From assembly GCA_028583605.1 (NCBI GenBank), contig CM053337.1, forward strand, positions 12,240,634 through 12,304,633: a DNA stretch of 64,000 nt. The letters are read 5' to 3'. Below the pieces are notes generated by a model. That model saw only the letters and a program-made list of their open reading frames with translations. It was not told where the DNA came from and made no database searches. Source of the stretch: Dastarcus helophoroides. Taxonomy: Eukaryota; Arthropoda; Insecta; Coleoptera; Bothrideridae. Position 1 is the stretch's first letter, and the number at the start of each line of letters is the position of its first letter. Both the position numbers and the translations under genes were made by a program. Positions 22,101 to 33,352 of the stretch are shown piece by piece.

Positions 22101-23503
22101 ATGGATTCTGAAAATATGTCTGACGCCAACGTAATTATAACGAGCATATTTAAACCTTTTCAAGATTACATCAACGCAGAACAAGACATTAGAGAGGTGA
22201 GAGTATGATTTTAGCCTGAATGTTGTTTCTATTAAATTCTCTCCAGGAAATCAGAAATATAATGAAGGATATCGAAAAACCCCTAAGAGAGATAGTGACA
22301 GTGCTTCAAGTGATTCATCATGACAAAAATTGCACTTGTAAGGAATGCGACAGCTTTTTTTCAGTTAATATCATTTTGTGTATTTAGATGGTTCGGCGTG
22401 TCTTAAGGCGAGAGATTTATTCGGTGAAGTGCGAAATGGTTTTGATCGGTTAGATAAAATAATTCCGTCAGGGCAATACTATCGATATAACGATCATTGG
22501 AGATATGTTATGCAAAGACTTTGCTTTTTGGCTGCTCTAATTGTTTTTCTCGAACAGGGTTTTTTGATCAGTAAAAATACAGCAGCAGAAATAATTGGGG
22601 GTATGTATGGTATTTATAACGCCGATTTTCTTGATTATTTTAATCCACATTTGCTGCTTTTATTAAAACGGCCACATAAAAATTTTCCAGCTGTGTTATT
22701 TTACTATATGACACGTATAATAAATAACACAGTAACTTTCTTCTATTAGGTTGACTTTGCTCATGGCGATTTTATGTAAATTTAAAATGTGGAAAGGTTA
22801 ACGATAAAATTAATTATTGGATAATACACATAAATAATATTTTCAATTTTTTCTAACAATTTTAATTATGTTTTAAATTCAAAATTTTGACTTTTGTAAC
22901 TCGAGACTGTTTTTATGTAGCTTGTGAATTCCTTTTAAACTGATCTCTTTACAAATTTTCTGTAATTTGTAAAACCAAGTCTTGTTGATGTTGACTATTT
23001 TTTAGACCAATTACATTTTAAACTCCAAATGGCTTTTTCCAGAAATGTTTTGATATTTCAACTTAAAATGTCGATTCTTTTTTATCGAGTCATTCATATG
23101 TTGGTTTGATCTCAATCACTCTGTTAACAAGAAATTATTAATTTTAGTTCACAGTAAGGAAAGTCTGCATTTGGATCTGGAAGACTATCTAATGGGTATA
23201 CTGAATTTGGTGTCTGAATTGGTCAGTAGTTATTAGAATTATAGAATTAGATTATAAATTTGTTCTTTTTAGGCAAGATATGCTGTAAATTCGGTTACCT
23301 TTGGAGATTACAATAGACCCTTACAAATTTCGAAATTTGTCGCCGAACTGAATGCTGGCTTTAGGTTGTTGAATTTAAAAAATGACTCCTTGCGAAAACG
23401 TTTTGATGCTCTTAAATACGATGTGAAAAAAATTGAAGAGGTTGTCTATGATTTGTCCATTCGTGGATTAACGCCGGAATCGTCCAATGTTGTGCAGCAG
23501 TAA
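22101..23503 (+). CDS. trsn: Translin
   Basis: Five exons: 22101-22196, 22247-22337, 22388-22600, 23148-23221 and 23273-23503. They join in frame to 234 aa (human translin 228 aa). Near-identical family blocks: YINAEQDIREEIR, QYYRYNDHWRYVMQRLCFLAA, LHLDLEDYLMGILNL, FGDYNRPLQISKFVAELNAG and GFRLLNLKNDSLRKRFDALK ending in the VEEVVYDLSIRG-type motif. Translin is an all-helical octameric single-stranded RNA/DNA-binding protein; with translin-associated factor X it forms C3PO, which removes passenger-strand fragments in RNAi. The fourth exon is preceded by a 547-bp intron; the others are about 50 bp. Confidence 0.98.
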
Positions 23504-24153
23504 ATTGGTTTTTTGATTATTTATATTTCATTTTTACTTAATAATAAGGATGTATGTATATTTTTCATTTTAAATATATGCCAAATTCTTGTGCTGTAAC
23601 CGAGTTTTATTTTAAACTTTTCATCCTTAAATAAGACATTAAATATGGGTTATTCTTTACTAAACGAAAAAATTTTTATAAAGCGCCATTTTAACTATTA
23701 TTTGTATTGTAAAATAAAAAGCAAAGCAAGATGATAATATTTTTAATTTCGCAGTAATACTGTTCTGTTTGTTGCAAAGTTAAACTTTTAAATACCACAA
23801 ATAACGTTAGATGCAGTTTTGAAGTTGACAGAAAAAAATAATAACAAATATTTAACAGCGAGTCAGATATACTCTTCCCAAATTTTTTACAAAAAAAAAA
23901 GGTACATATATTTGTAATTTAAAAAAGTGCCGCCATAATTTTATCTTTTATTTCATTTTAGAAAATTAATCCTTTTTCCTTTTCATTTATAACTGATACT
24001 GCATTGTTGCAACAATCCCTTTGCCGAGACTATGTATGATGTACCTATAAGTTTATTATTTTGGCTAAGGTGCCAATAGTTACTGTAAAGGCAAATAATA
24101 GAAAAATAAATAAGTTTTATTTCCATAAATTACATATATCCTATTTGAAAAAA
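23504..24153. other. 3' flanks of translin and the CBM14 gene
   Basis: AT-rich, non-coding, between two convergent genes. No repeat recognised. Confidence 0.5.
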
Positions 24154-24920
24154 TTAAACATCGTAATCTTCCTCTGGTGGTTCAGTAGCATACGTGAGCT
24201 CATTGAGATAATACCTGAAAATGAAAATAAAAAAATTGTCGCGAAATTACCTCCAATTATTCCCAAATTAGAAATAACAACGACTAATTCGAATTCTCAC
24301 CAATTCGGCGCTTCTGAGCAATTAAAATTGTACTCCCAATCGCATATTCGAAATTCTTGATTGAAACTGGTATCATTGGCGCACAAATGTGGTACCCTTC
24401 TTCCTTCTCCGTCACACATGTGAAATATTTGGCAGTTGTAATCTACATCCGCGTAAAATCCTATAGCTCTGTTTCTACAGTCAAAATGGAATGTGGCATT
24501 ATCTATATCGAGCCATCGTTTTACTCGTTTTGAAATACTTTCGCTAATGTCGACGCAAAGCGTAGCATAAAAAATCGCTGTAATAAAAGTCGAAATTAGT
24601 TTAATAATATTTTTAATCGGAAAATTGACGAAAAATAATGCGGCATTTTCATTGGTAAATTTTAAATGGAATAGCTCTTGTTAAAACTATTAGGTAATAA
24701 GCAAAATGGCTATCGCCATTAACTATTTTGATTGATTTTATATCTCTTGTGACTTAATTTAAGAGCTAAGACTCTTAATAAAATCGGTAAATGTAATTGT
24801 AATTAACAAAAATTAATCAATTATTAAAGTCCAAAATGTGCAACTTAATCTAGAAAAGTTAATACCTACCTAAGTTTACTTACCAAAAAGTATCGATGTT
24901 TTGTAATACAGAAATGACAT
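24154..24920 (-). CDS. Small secreted single chitin-binding domain (CBM14) protein
   Basis: Three exons on the - strand: 24920-24884, 24577-24301 and 24214-24154, joining in frame to 124 aa. Residues 1 to about 20 form a hydrophobic signal peptide, with the first intron splitting it as is common in insect secreted genes. Residues 46-99 hold one peritrophin-A/CBM14 domain: Cys46, 61, 67, 78, 91 and 99, with aromatic residues typical of chitin contact (FYADVDYNCQIFHMC). The family's GxRxxxxCxxxxxFN pattern appears as CANDTSFNQEFRICDWEYNFNC. The tail is short and acidic (EPPEEDYDV). A single-domain protein like this could be a CPAP1-type cuticle or tracheal protein; the exact subfamily is not determined. 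A second start at 25058 in the same frame would give a longer unlikely leader. Confidence 0.87.
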
Positions 24921-25104
24921 TATTCTAAAAAGACCTAAAAAGAATTTACATTTATAAACTAGCCTATATACATATAGCAGAAAATATAAGAGGTAGCAAA
25001 AAATTATGTTCTGTGTGACAAATTGTTGTAAATTTGAAGTAGTAATAGTTTTAACCATTTTTTCCTTAATTCCGACTTACAGGTGACAAAATTTCGTATT
25101 TTTC
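24921..25104. other. Upstream of the CBM14 gene
   Basis: No clear core promoter motif seen. Confidence 0.3.
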
Positions 25105-26100
25105 GGGTTCTGTACCTTAAAAGGAAAATACGATACCCTTATAATCTCACTCCCGTGTCCGTCCGTCCGTCCGTCCATCTGTCACAAAGTGGTTTTCCTC
25201 GAAAACTATGTAAAATTTGGTAATTTAAAATTTTGCACAGCATCAGTTTTCGATAAACCACATAAATACCGCCAAGCAATGATTAGAAACAGAAAATATT
25301 TTATAATAAAATGGGAGGTTAATTTGGTCTCCGAAAAATCAGATTTTAGTTTATCAATCGTGTTTGAGGTATCATTTTGAAACAGCTGCATGTAAAGACA
25401 CTAAAATATTTTTTTAATAATTTTCGGTCCAATCGTCTTAAAGGTACAGCTCAAAATGTGTCAGAACTGATCATTCGACCCCTGTTCTCCTAGGTTTCTA
25501 AAGATAAAATTTAGATTTTAATACTGTTAGTAGATATTGAGCCATCGATTTTTGGGTAGGTTTTTTCGATGTCGTAATAGTTGTTAGGAAGGAAAATATT
25601 TTATGGAGAAATAGATGCTTGCATTTCAAGGTTTTTTGACCGACAAAGTACCTAATTTTTTTCCTACAAAAAACTTGATTTAGCTGAACGATAGGAGGCA
25701 GATCTTTTACATTATTTCATTTAGATTTAGATGAATATCTTTGGAGTTAGCACTAGTTCACGTAACGCAGTAACTGCGGCTGGAATCGTACATTTTAGCA
25801 TAATCCAAGGCGATCTCATAATTGTGTTAGTCATCAACTGATTGCGAATGAATGCTGTTTTTCTGCGATATTATCAACACAGTTATCATTTCCGTAAATA
25901 TTTCGATTGATTGTAGAAAAAAGTGTGTATATCTGAAAATAAACAATTTTTTTATTTTTCAATTATAACACGAGAAAATTTGGGTAAAATTTCATATTTA
26001 TACATAAGTAAAAATGATTTAATTTGGTTTATTGACCGTTCACTGTAGTATTTGGTACGAAACCCCCATTGTGCGCCCGACTCGCTTTGGGTTGAATTTT
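25105..26100 (+). mobile_element. Family C dispersed repeat, copy 1
   Basis: Begins GGGTTCTGTACCTTAAAAGG, followed by (TCCG)n and CATCTGTCACA. Contains GGAGTTAGCACTAGTTCACG and ends TTGGTACGAAACCC ... CCCGACTCGCTTTGGGTTGA. The start and end phrases are inverted relatives of each other. The same blocks recur at 52235-52760 (inverted) and 54300-55145. Similar GGGTTCCGTACC/GGTACGGAACCC repeats are widespread in insects; the class is not settled here. Confidence 0.75.
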
Positions 26101-26887
26101 ATTTTATCCGACGAAAATTATTTTGCAGCTGTCATGAAATATATTTTGGGGTACGTTTTTTGAAGCGTTTTTTTATCGACAAATGATTAGGGACGCTGTG
26201 TAGTTCTTTCTTTTTGACGCCCAATCTGCCCCAGTCGGCCTTATCTGCACCCAGTATAATGCGAACGAGGAGGTAAAGAAATGCGTTAGGTAGTTCACCG
26301 ATTAACACGCGGTAATACTAATCTGAGCCAAGTTAATTATAGTAGATACTTATGTTTTATTCAGTAGGTAATTAACTAATTTATTCTAATTACAAAATGA
26401 AACGAGTACAACTAACAATTAACAATAGTCTAATTGTAAGTCATTTTCTATGCGAGAAGTTTTTTCAGTATTAACATTTTTATGCATTATAGTTTTTTGT
26501 ATTTCAATATTTTACTGCTACCTTCAAATGATTAAGCAATTTTGAAAAAAATGTAGTGTTTGTTCCTTTCTTTTGTTATCGTTTAATTGGTTTATTTTCT
26601 AATTTATCTGTAACTAGCTGTAAGGAAATCACAAAATTAATTATGTAATACATTTCTAAATTACAAAATACGTTTAATAAAAAATACAACAAATAAATAT
26701 GAAAATTTTGCAATTTATCAAAAAAGAAACTAGATTTTCAGAATCAATGTTGCTTTATACTATTGTTGGCGAACTATTTATGTGTATAGAGTGCCGACCA
26801 ATTTATTCGGTCCGCTCGACATGAACGTACAAAATAATTATTAGTAGTACAATCACTTGGGCAAAAAAAATGGGTCAATCTCGTAAT
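26101..26887. other. AT-rich intergenic DNA
   Basis: No gene or named repeat seen. Confidence 0.45.
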
Positions 26888-27293
26888 GAAAGATAATAAA
26901 CTAGAAACTCGTATACACTTTTATTTTGGCGTTCTAAAATTTGTCTCAAAAGTCTCATGTCTACGTCGTAAATTATTCAAAGTCAAAGGTCACAGAAATC
27001 GTTTTTTTTTTTTTCGAGATTATTATAAAAATTGTAGAGCATAAAATTTGCGAGTATGGATAGCTGAGCGTTTGCGCACTCTCTGCCCTCTATCCCAAAA
27101 ATTGTAAAGGATATGAAAAAATATTTGAAACAAAATTTGTCGTAAATTTTATGCTCTACAATTTTTATAATAGATATTAATATTATTGCAGCTACAGAAA
27201 TCGACCTTGAATAATTTGAAACGCAGACACTAGACTTTTAGAGACAACTTTTAGAACGCCAAAATGAAGGTATATACTAGTTCCCAGTTTATT
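26888..27293. mobile_element. Foldback MITE, about 150-bp arms
   Basis: Left arm AATAAACTAGAAACTCGTAT ... TTTTGGCGTTCTAAAA ... AATTGTAGAGCATAAAATTT. The right arm is its reverse complement with scattered changes. About 100 bp lies between the arms. No coding capacity. Confidence 0.8.
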
Positions 27294-28382
27294 TTGGAAA
27301 GGAATTTTTGAAAAAAGTTGGAAGTTCCAAAAAAATAAAATTAAAAAATTATAAAAAAGGAAAGCTTTTAACAAAAGAAAAAAAAAACGAAATGGTAGAT
27401 CCAAATAAGCCAGAATTTTAAAGAAGTTGGAATGTTCCAAAAGACGAAATTTCGCAAAAGAAAGTTGAAATTTTGAAAGCCGAGCGAGAAAAGGTCGACA
27501 TTGCGAAAAAAGTGGAAATTTTAAAATGTCGATATAAATCGAACTTTTTAATAAAAATCGAATTCTTCAAAAAAAAGTCGGGATGACCTATTTTTCTTTC
27601 ATATAGAAGAAGGCGCGGGTATTTGCTAATAGATTTAAAAAATTCGAGACGTTTGTAATGGAAAATATCTCTTAGAGTTTCAGTTACTTCACAAGAACTG
27701 CATCCATTTTTGTTTTCAAAATATTTCGTACTATTCGTTATGTTATATTAATTTGTTTCCGCATTTCTATCCGCATTAGCCCATTTTCATAAAAAAAAAC
27801 CAAAGATCTTTTTTCGGGGGGTCCATAAAAGAGACTGCGATTCAAATTAATTAAATTACATTCTGGCATCTATGCATATCGAACGCCTCGGCTTATCTCG
27901 CTTCCTGCCTCACACCAGAGTCGGTTTCCCTACTCTTATTTGCAAGCCAAACCGAAAGCACCAATTAACCAATACTGTATGCACATACAGTACATCAAGA
28001 GCTTTATAGATTTAATTGATACACCGAGATTGAGAAATTTTGATATTTATTTATTGTATTTGTGCTAATGACTGTGGTGATGTCAATCTGGAGCGATTTT
28101 TAAAAATAGCAATTAATGAATTTACAATATTCAACTTTCAACGTTAACCCTCGCAACTAAATTATTAGAATCTGTGATGTGTACTTACATTAATTTATTA
28201 TCAGACTCGAAAAATTCTTCCAAGTGTTGCACAATTCATAACGCCACATACTGGATATTACCGCAACATGTGCAGAATCGGAGAAATTACTTTCTCCAGT
28301 AACGAAATTCGGGCTGTTTTTTGATATTAACGCATGAAAGGAGTTTAAATAACAAATCGACGTGTGAATCGCGCGACGTCAA
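27294..28382. other. Intergenic DNA, no gene seen
   Basis: AT-rich with stretches of the AAATTTCGA-type low-complexity repeat at 27420-27570; otherwise nothing supported. Confidence 0.45.
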
Positions 28383-28598
28383 TATATACCATGGAGTACA
28401 TCCCCGTTGAAGCATTCGCAAACATTTTGTAAACTTTCACTGAGACGCACCTTATCTTTTATAAAATATAAGACATAAGATGTTATTTTTTCTGAGTTTT
28501 AAAGGTGAGTCTACTCTCTTATATTTGCAAATGATCGATATATAACATTAATATTTTTTGCAGAAAATTGCATTGTTCGACATGCGACAATTTCGTAA
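28383..28598 (+). other. Promoter-like TATA with a two-exon micro-ORF
   Basis: TATATA at 28383-28388 is followed after about 90 bp by ATG at 28480. A spliced reading frame 28480-28504 plus 28564-28598 (GT-AG, in phase) encodes only 19 aa, starting MLFFLSFK. The layout resembles the first exon and short intron of insect cuticle or secreted-peptide genes, but no further coding exon was found. Probably a decayed gene start or chance. Confidence 0.25.
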
Positions 28599-28679
28599 TA
28601 TAATGGGACTGTCTCCAATTCTGTGTCTAATAGAGGTGGAATTAAACAAATTTCCTTTCAACGTTGCAACCGACTTTGT

Positions 28680-29670
28680 TTTGATTTATTTTCAACATTA
28701 AAAACAAAACCTATTTTTGTTTTATAAAAAAAAAGTTATTTACTTTCCCGAATTTTTCAAACCCAATAAATGTTTTTTTGAAATTTCGGTTTTAAAATCT
28801 TAATTTCAATTTTTTTTGGATATGTATCCAGAAATTTCTGCTTTTTCAAGTTCAAATTTCTTCTCGAAATTTAAATTTCTCTGGAAAATTGCAAATTTTT
28901 TGTCGAAATTTCGAACTTTTCTTAAACTGTTGACTTTTTCCTTTAAATTTTTCCTAAAATTTGACATTCTTCTTCTTCTCTCTTCGACAAATTTTTTTAA
29001 GCGTCCAGTTTATTTTTATAATTTCTCTTTTTGATATTTTACAGTTTTTTAAAAAATTCAAATTTGTCTAAAAATTTCAGGTTTTCAATTTGTTCTGGGT
29101 TTCAATCTATTGTCAATATCCGGCGTTTTTTTTTTAATTTTACCCTTTTTTGAGAACTTTTGATAAATGCACTTTTTTTTGAAATCTCTTCCTTTTTCTC
29201 AATTTTTTCGAAGTCTCTTTTTGTTTCTCAATCTTTTCGAAATCTCTTCCTTTTTCTCAAAATTCGGCTTTTTCTGAAAATTTCAACTTTTATTTGGAAC
29301 TTTGATATTTGCTGTTTCTATAAATTTAGATTTTTGTTCACAAAAGTAACTTTTTTTCACGAGATTTCAAGTCTGTAGAAAATTGACAAATAAAAAAATA
29401 AAAATGATGAGAAAAGTATTTTTTAGAAATTTCGACTTTCCAAATTGGTCTTTTTCTATAAATTTCAGCGTTAGTGTGTTTTTTCAAAATGTTAATACAA
29501 ATCAATCAAAAATTTTGCAAAAATACTTTATGAAATCATAACTTTTTTTGTCAAAGTTAAGCAAAATGAGAAAATTTCTAGCAAAGCATTTTTGAAAATT
29601 TCGACTTCTGGTAGGTCACTTGTTTAATGAGTACTCATTTTCTGCGTGTCTTTCCACGCTAGCTTTTGAT
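28680..29670. repeat. Cryptically simple AAATTTCGACTTTTTT repeat block
   Basis: Degenerate iteration of motifs such as TTTTTGAAATTTCGACTTTT with no fixed period. Same texture at 13090-13420, 30660-30910, 34500-36330, 42120-42700, 45000-45600, 46320-46880, 48740-48970 and 62860-63150. Confidence 0.75.
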
Positions 29671-29702
29671 TTATTTATTTTTTCTAGGGGAATTTTAAGA
29701 GT

Positions 29703-29762
29703 TGCCATTGTCGTTCAAAGAGCGACATGCGGCTCGCGAGCCGCGGTTTGCCGACCCCTGCA
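29703..29762 (-). mobile_element. hAT-type terminal fragment
   Basis: On the - strand this reads CAGGGGTCGGCAAACCGCGG, CTCGCGAGCCGCATG, then CTCTTTGA. That is the widespread hAT/MITE terminus CAGNGGTCGGCAAAC...GGCTC...GCC...GGCTCTTTGA. The opposite end was not found. Confidence 0.75.
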
Positions 29763-31200
29763 CTAGTGTATACCGTTGGTAAATTTATGACATTGACTGA
29801 TTGACTGATTCAAAGCTTTATATATATATGAAAAAGGAAATATCTACCGGGGAAGAAAAATATTCAAAACACACGAAATAAAAGGCAGTGAATGCGACAA
29901 GCAAATTGACCAAAAATTAACTCCTAACATTTGAAAAAAGTCCAATGCGTTCTTGAAATATTGTATCGGGTCATCGGGTAAACGACAAGTTGCAGATAAA
30001 AACATTAATGTTGCGTTCTAGGCCAGAGGTAACCTCAATTGGGCTATGTCTAGATCGAATAAACAGACAAAGCCTAGAAGAGGCTATCTCTTAACCCTTG
30101 GATTTTCCTCCTGTCACATATTGCGTAGCGCAATTTCTGATGATTCCCAATAAGTGCGAAACATCGATGTTTCGCGTCTTCCCATTTCGAAAAGTCTTCC
30201 TACATTTACACGTCGATTTAAAAAAAATTATTCAAAACGCGACGGAATTTCAGAGCAATTACCGATTTTAATTGAAAGAATACCCATTTAACGCTAATTA
30301 GGTTCGATCGCGGTCTTCTTCGAAGACTTCCTCCTCGCCTTGCCGCAATCCTATTTCTATGGACATGCCAATCTCACAGCCACAAGTTCACGATCACACC
30401 AACTTATAACACTGATTACGAACGCGAGGGAGATAAGTCGATTTAATAAACTGTCGTCCGTGGGGATACGCTGAATTTTACATAAACTTCTGCAGTTCCC
30501 TCACCGAAAGCACACACCTGACCTTGTCACTTTGTTAATTGCGACAGTTGTTTTGGTTCGAGTGGAATGTGAATGTTTATATTATAATAGGATTCTTGGC
30601 GATACTGTTATAGACTACCTAAGAAAATATTTTGTTCCCCCAAGGTTGTCACACATTTATTTATTTTCTTTTTTTTAATTTAAACAACCTCAATTTTTCA
30701 TCTAAAAAATCGACTTTCTTTCAGACTACGTAATGCCACATATTATATTTTCCGGTTTCAAATTCAACTTTTTATTGTGATTTCACTTCTTTTTCGAAAT
30801 TTTATCATTTCATTCTCGAAATTTCGATCTTTTTCTCAAAATTTCAAATTTAAATTTTCAATATCTACGTTTTTTTTTTGAAATGAAAACTTCTTTAAAC
30901 TTCTTTTTCTTTTATATATATATATATAAAAGTGAAGAGAATGCCGTTTTGCACGTAATGTATATTATGCAGTCAATCGGAAGGATTTTTTACCGCGGCC
31001 GTCTGAAAGAGTAAATACTTTACTTTTACCTAGTTTTTCACTCCTTTGGCCTATTTTAATCAGAGACATTAGTGTTTCTTCCTGTTTTAGTAAAAATTCC
31101 GTTAATATAGGTGATGTGGGGTAAGTGGGGACATAGTCCATAAAGAAAATAAAATAGAGATGTCTCTAATTTAGAAAACGCGGAATCATAAATTTTAGAA
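29763..31200. other. Intergenic DNA
   Basis: No gene supported. Includes a 20-bp perfect palindrome at 30156-30175 (see findings), low-complexity DNA at 30660-30910 and a (TA)n run near 30915. Confidence 0.4.
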
Positions 31201-31554
31201 ACGATGGCGTACGCAAAAGCGCTGCTGTCGAGGGCGTTGTCATTTACTGATGCGCAGTTGATTGTTTTGTTTACATTTTACAAGACAACAAAAAGTTGTT
31301 ATAAAGAAAAGGAAACCATTCCGCCATTTCCCTTCGAAGTCTTCGGTTTTTGTTGAGATTTGTGTTTAATTTTTGTGTTTTTTTTTTTAGTGTAGTAGTC
31401 TTTTTTTAGTATTATAATGTTTTTTAGAATAATTGTGTTAAATATTTAGTTTTGATTTTAATAAACTTTTCATTAGATTCTTGGTAGATAAAAATAAGTT
31501 TTTTTAGTAAAACTGTTCAATCCAAAATAAATATTTACAGGCAAACTAATTAAA

Positions 31555-31737
31555 ATGTCTAGAAAAAATGCCCGTTGCGTTCCGGATTGTTTGGATAAAT
31601 TATCCAAGAGGCATCGATTTCCTAAAAATGATCCGGAATTATTCACTGAGTGGGTAAATAGGGTGGGATCCCCACGTCTTTTCGGCCTCGATGAGGCAAA
31701 AATCAACTCTCTCAGTAAAGACACATCAGGTTACTAA
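31555..31737 (+). CDS. N-terminal half of a THAP zinc-finger domain (exon or relic)
   Basis: ATG-initiated 60-aa frame. CVPDC gives the first Cys pair, KRHRFPKNDPELFTEWV gives the conserved HRFP and invariant Trp of the THAP fold, followed by GLDEAKI. The second half (C-x2-H and the AVPTIF box) is absent. A possible splice donor is the GTAAAG at 31711 (after AACTCTCTCA). No matching downstream exon was found before the E(Pc) promoter. Either the first exon of an unresolved gene or a P-element/THAP relic. Confidence 0.5.
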   Translation: MSRKNARCVPDCLDKLSKRHRFPKNDPELFTEWVNRVGSPRLFGLDEAKINSLSKDTSGY

Positions 31738-31801
31738 GTTTTGGAAATCATCAACAGTGAATTTTTTAAAATTTATAACTTTGTAATACTTTCATATTTA
31801 A

Positions 31802-31980
31802 GGCGCGTTTAGATTAGACACTTTTATCCGTATATTTTTATCCTATATAAGTGTCGACTCTCCTGAGAGAAGCTATCCTAGACTTATCTACATAGCTGGG
31901 ACGAGATAACTTCTCTCAGGATAGTTGAAACTTATGTCAGAGAGAAATGTACGGATAAAGTGTCTAGTGTAAACGCACCG
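31802..31980. mobile_element. MITE, about 180 bp
   Basis: TIRs GGCGCGTTTAGATTAGACAC...TTATCCGTA at left and TACGGATAAAGTGTC...AAACGCACC at right. An inner hairpin CCTGAGAGAAG...CTTCTCTCAGG is also present. Left flank is TTAA; right flank GTAA, so a TTAA target is possible but not exact. Confidence 0.8.
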
Positions 31981-33352
31981 TAAAATTATTTATTTATAAC
32001 TGTGGGGAAAATACTAAAAAATAATATAAATATAAAAAAAAATCGTGAAAAAAAGCAGTTTTACTAAACTTGTATTGTTTTAAGTTGTTCGCTTGCTGTG
32101 CTCGCTCTTACTCGAATGCTACATTCATTTAGTAAAACTTTTTACATTCGTTTAATATACTCTTGGTCATTTCAAATTTGACCGCAAAAAGATTACTTTT
32201 TGCTAATAATGTTAACTGTTTTGATTATCTTTTTCAATATTATATCTGTATGTACCACTCATAATTATATGAAGCAAAATTATTACTTTGATGTGTAAAT
32301 CCATTAGTTAATGCTATTTATATTTTTGAAAATAAATTATATTTTTTACAATTTGTTTATTTGCATTAATTTCCAATCCATAAATTTTGTTAAATTTTAA
32401 AAATTAAATAAATTAATATATAAATCGTTCGAATTTGCCGCTCCCGTCATTTTAGTTTGGATGTCGTCCGCGTAGGGCGCTGGCTGGCAAAATTTGATTC
32501 ATGCGCGTAGCGTTGCTTTATACTTTATGACATAGCCTTTGATAAAAGTAGGAATCGTCAAGAAATTTTCTCGATCATCAATAGATGGCGCCTATTATTG
32601 ACAGCTCCACGTGTAGCAACGTTACATCACTTCCTATTTCAGCGATTCATCCCCACTTCTTCCCCTACAGATTCCGCTGCGACAAAACGTCAACAAACAA
32701 CGAGTGCCCATATTTACGATAAAACGGCGAAAATAACATATGACATTGCTTTCTGTATGCACGCAATCATCGGCCTTTATAAAAACCCGAACGGGACATT
32801 ATTCGCACCTGCCGTAAACGTTTATAGTTCGTGTGATCCCAAAAGCGCCAATTTACGATGTACACGAGGAAACACCGCTAGAGTCAAAGCAATTACTTTT
32901 TAACTCGTTTTACGCCGTATACGAGACGCAATTACACCGTCGGGTATTATGCGATCGCTTAAAACGCCAAATTAAAATAAAATTTGCTCTTATAGTTCGA
33001 TCTCGATCGAAATCGACCCCTAAAAACGATTCGCAAAATAGTTCGGCATGAATGAATCACCCACCAGTTTAGTGCGTGAACGATTCCCGCGCACTGCATG
33101 CTGTTGGTAATTTCTATGGTTGCGAGACAGAGCCGCCATGATGGCTTTCCGTAATACACGCTCAACATGGAAAGTTTCAAAGTTGTTTTATTGTATTTGT
33201 GACTGAGTGCGTGCAAACGAAAACGATGGGAACGTACTAAAGAACACGAAGATTCGTTTTGTGCCCGTCTCGGACGGTCCGAAACACCGGAAAGCCGAAA
33301 TTACGGAGTATTTTATGTTGGCCTTGTCGTGTGTTTTGTGCTGTCAACAAAT
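31981..33352. promoter_or_regulatory. Intergenic DNA and 5' region of E(Pc)
   Basis: From about 32440 to the E(Pc) start the sequence is GC- and CpG-richer than its surroundings, as expected for a broad housekeeping promoter and 5' UTR. The frame at 32598-32903 is not preserved across plausible splice sites and is not called as a gene. No TATA box. Confidence 0.45.

Noticed and set aside
31204..31356. 50-aa ORF starting MAYAKALLSRAL
   Set aside because: No homology recognised, no splice continuity to the THAP frame; more likely a leader or chance.
32598..33051. ORFs of 101 and 72 aa upstream of E(Pc)
   Set aside because: Located in CpG-rich probable promoter/5' UTR; no domain, and the two frames overlap each other.
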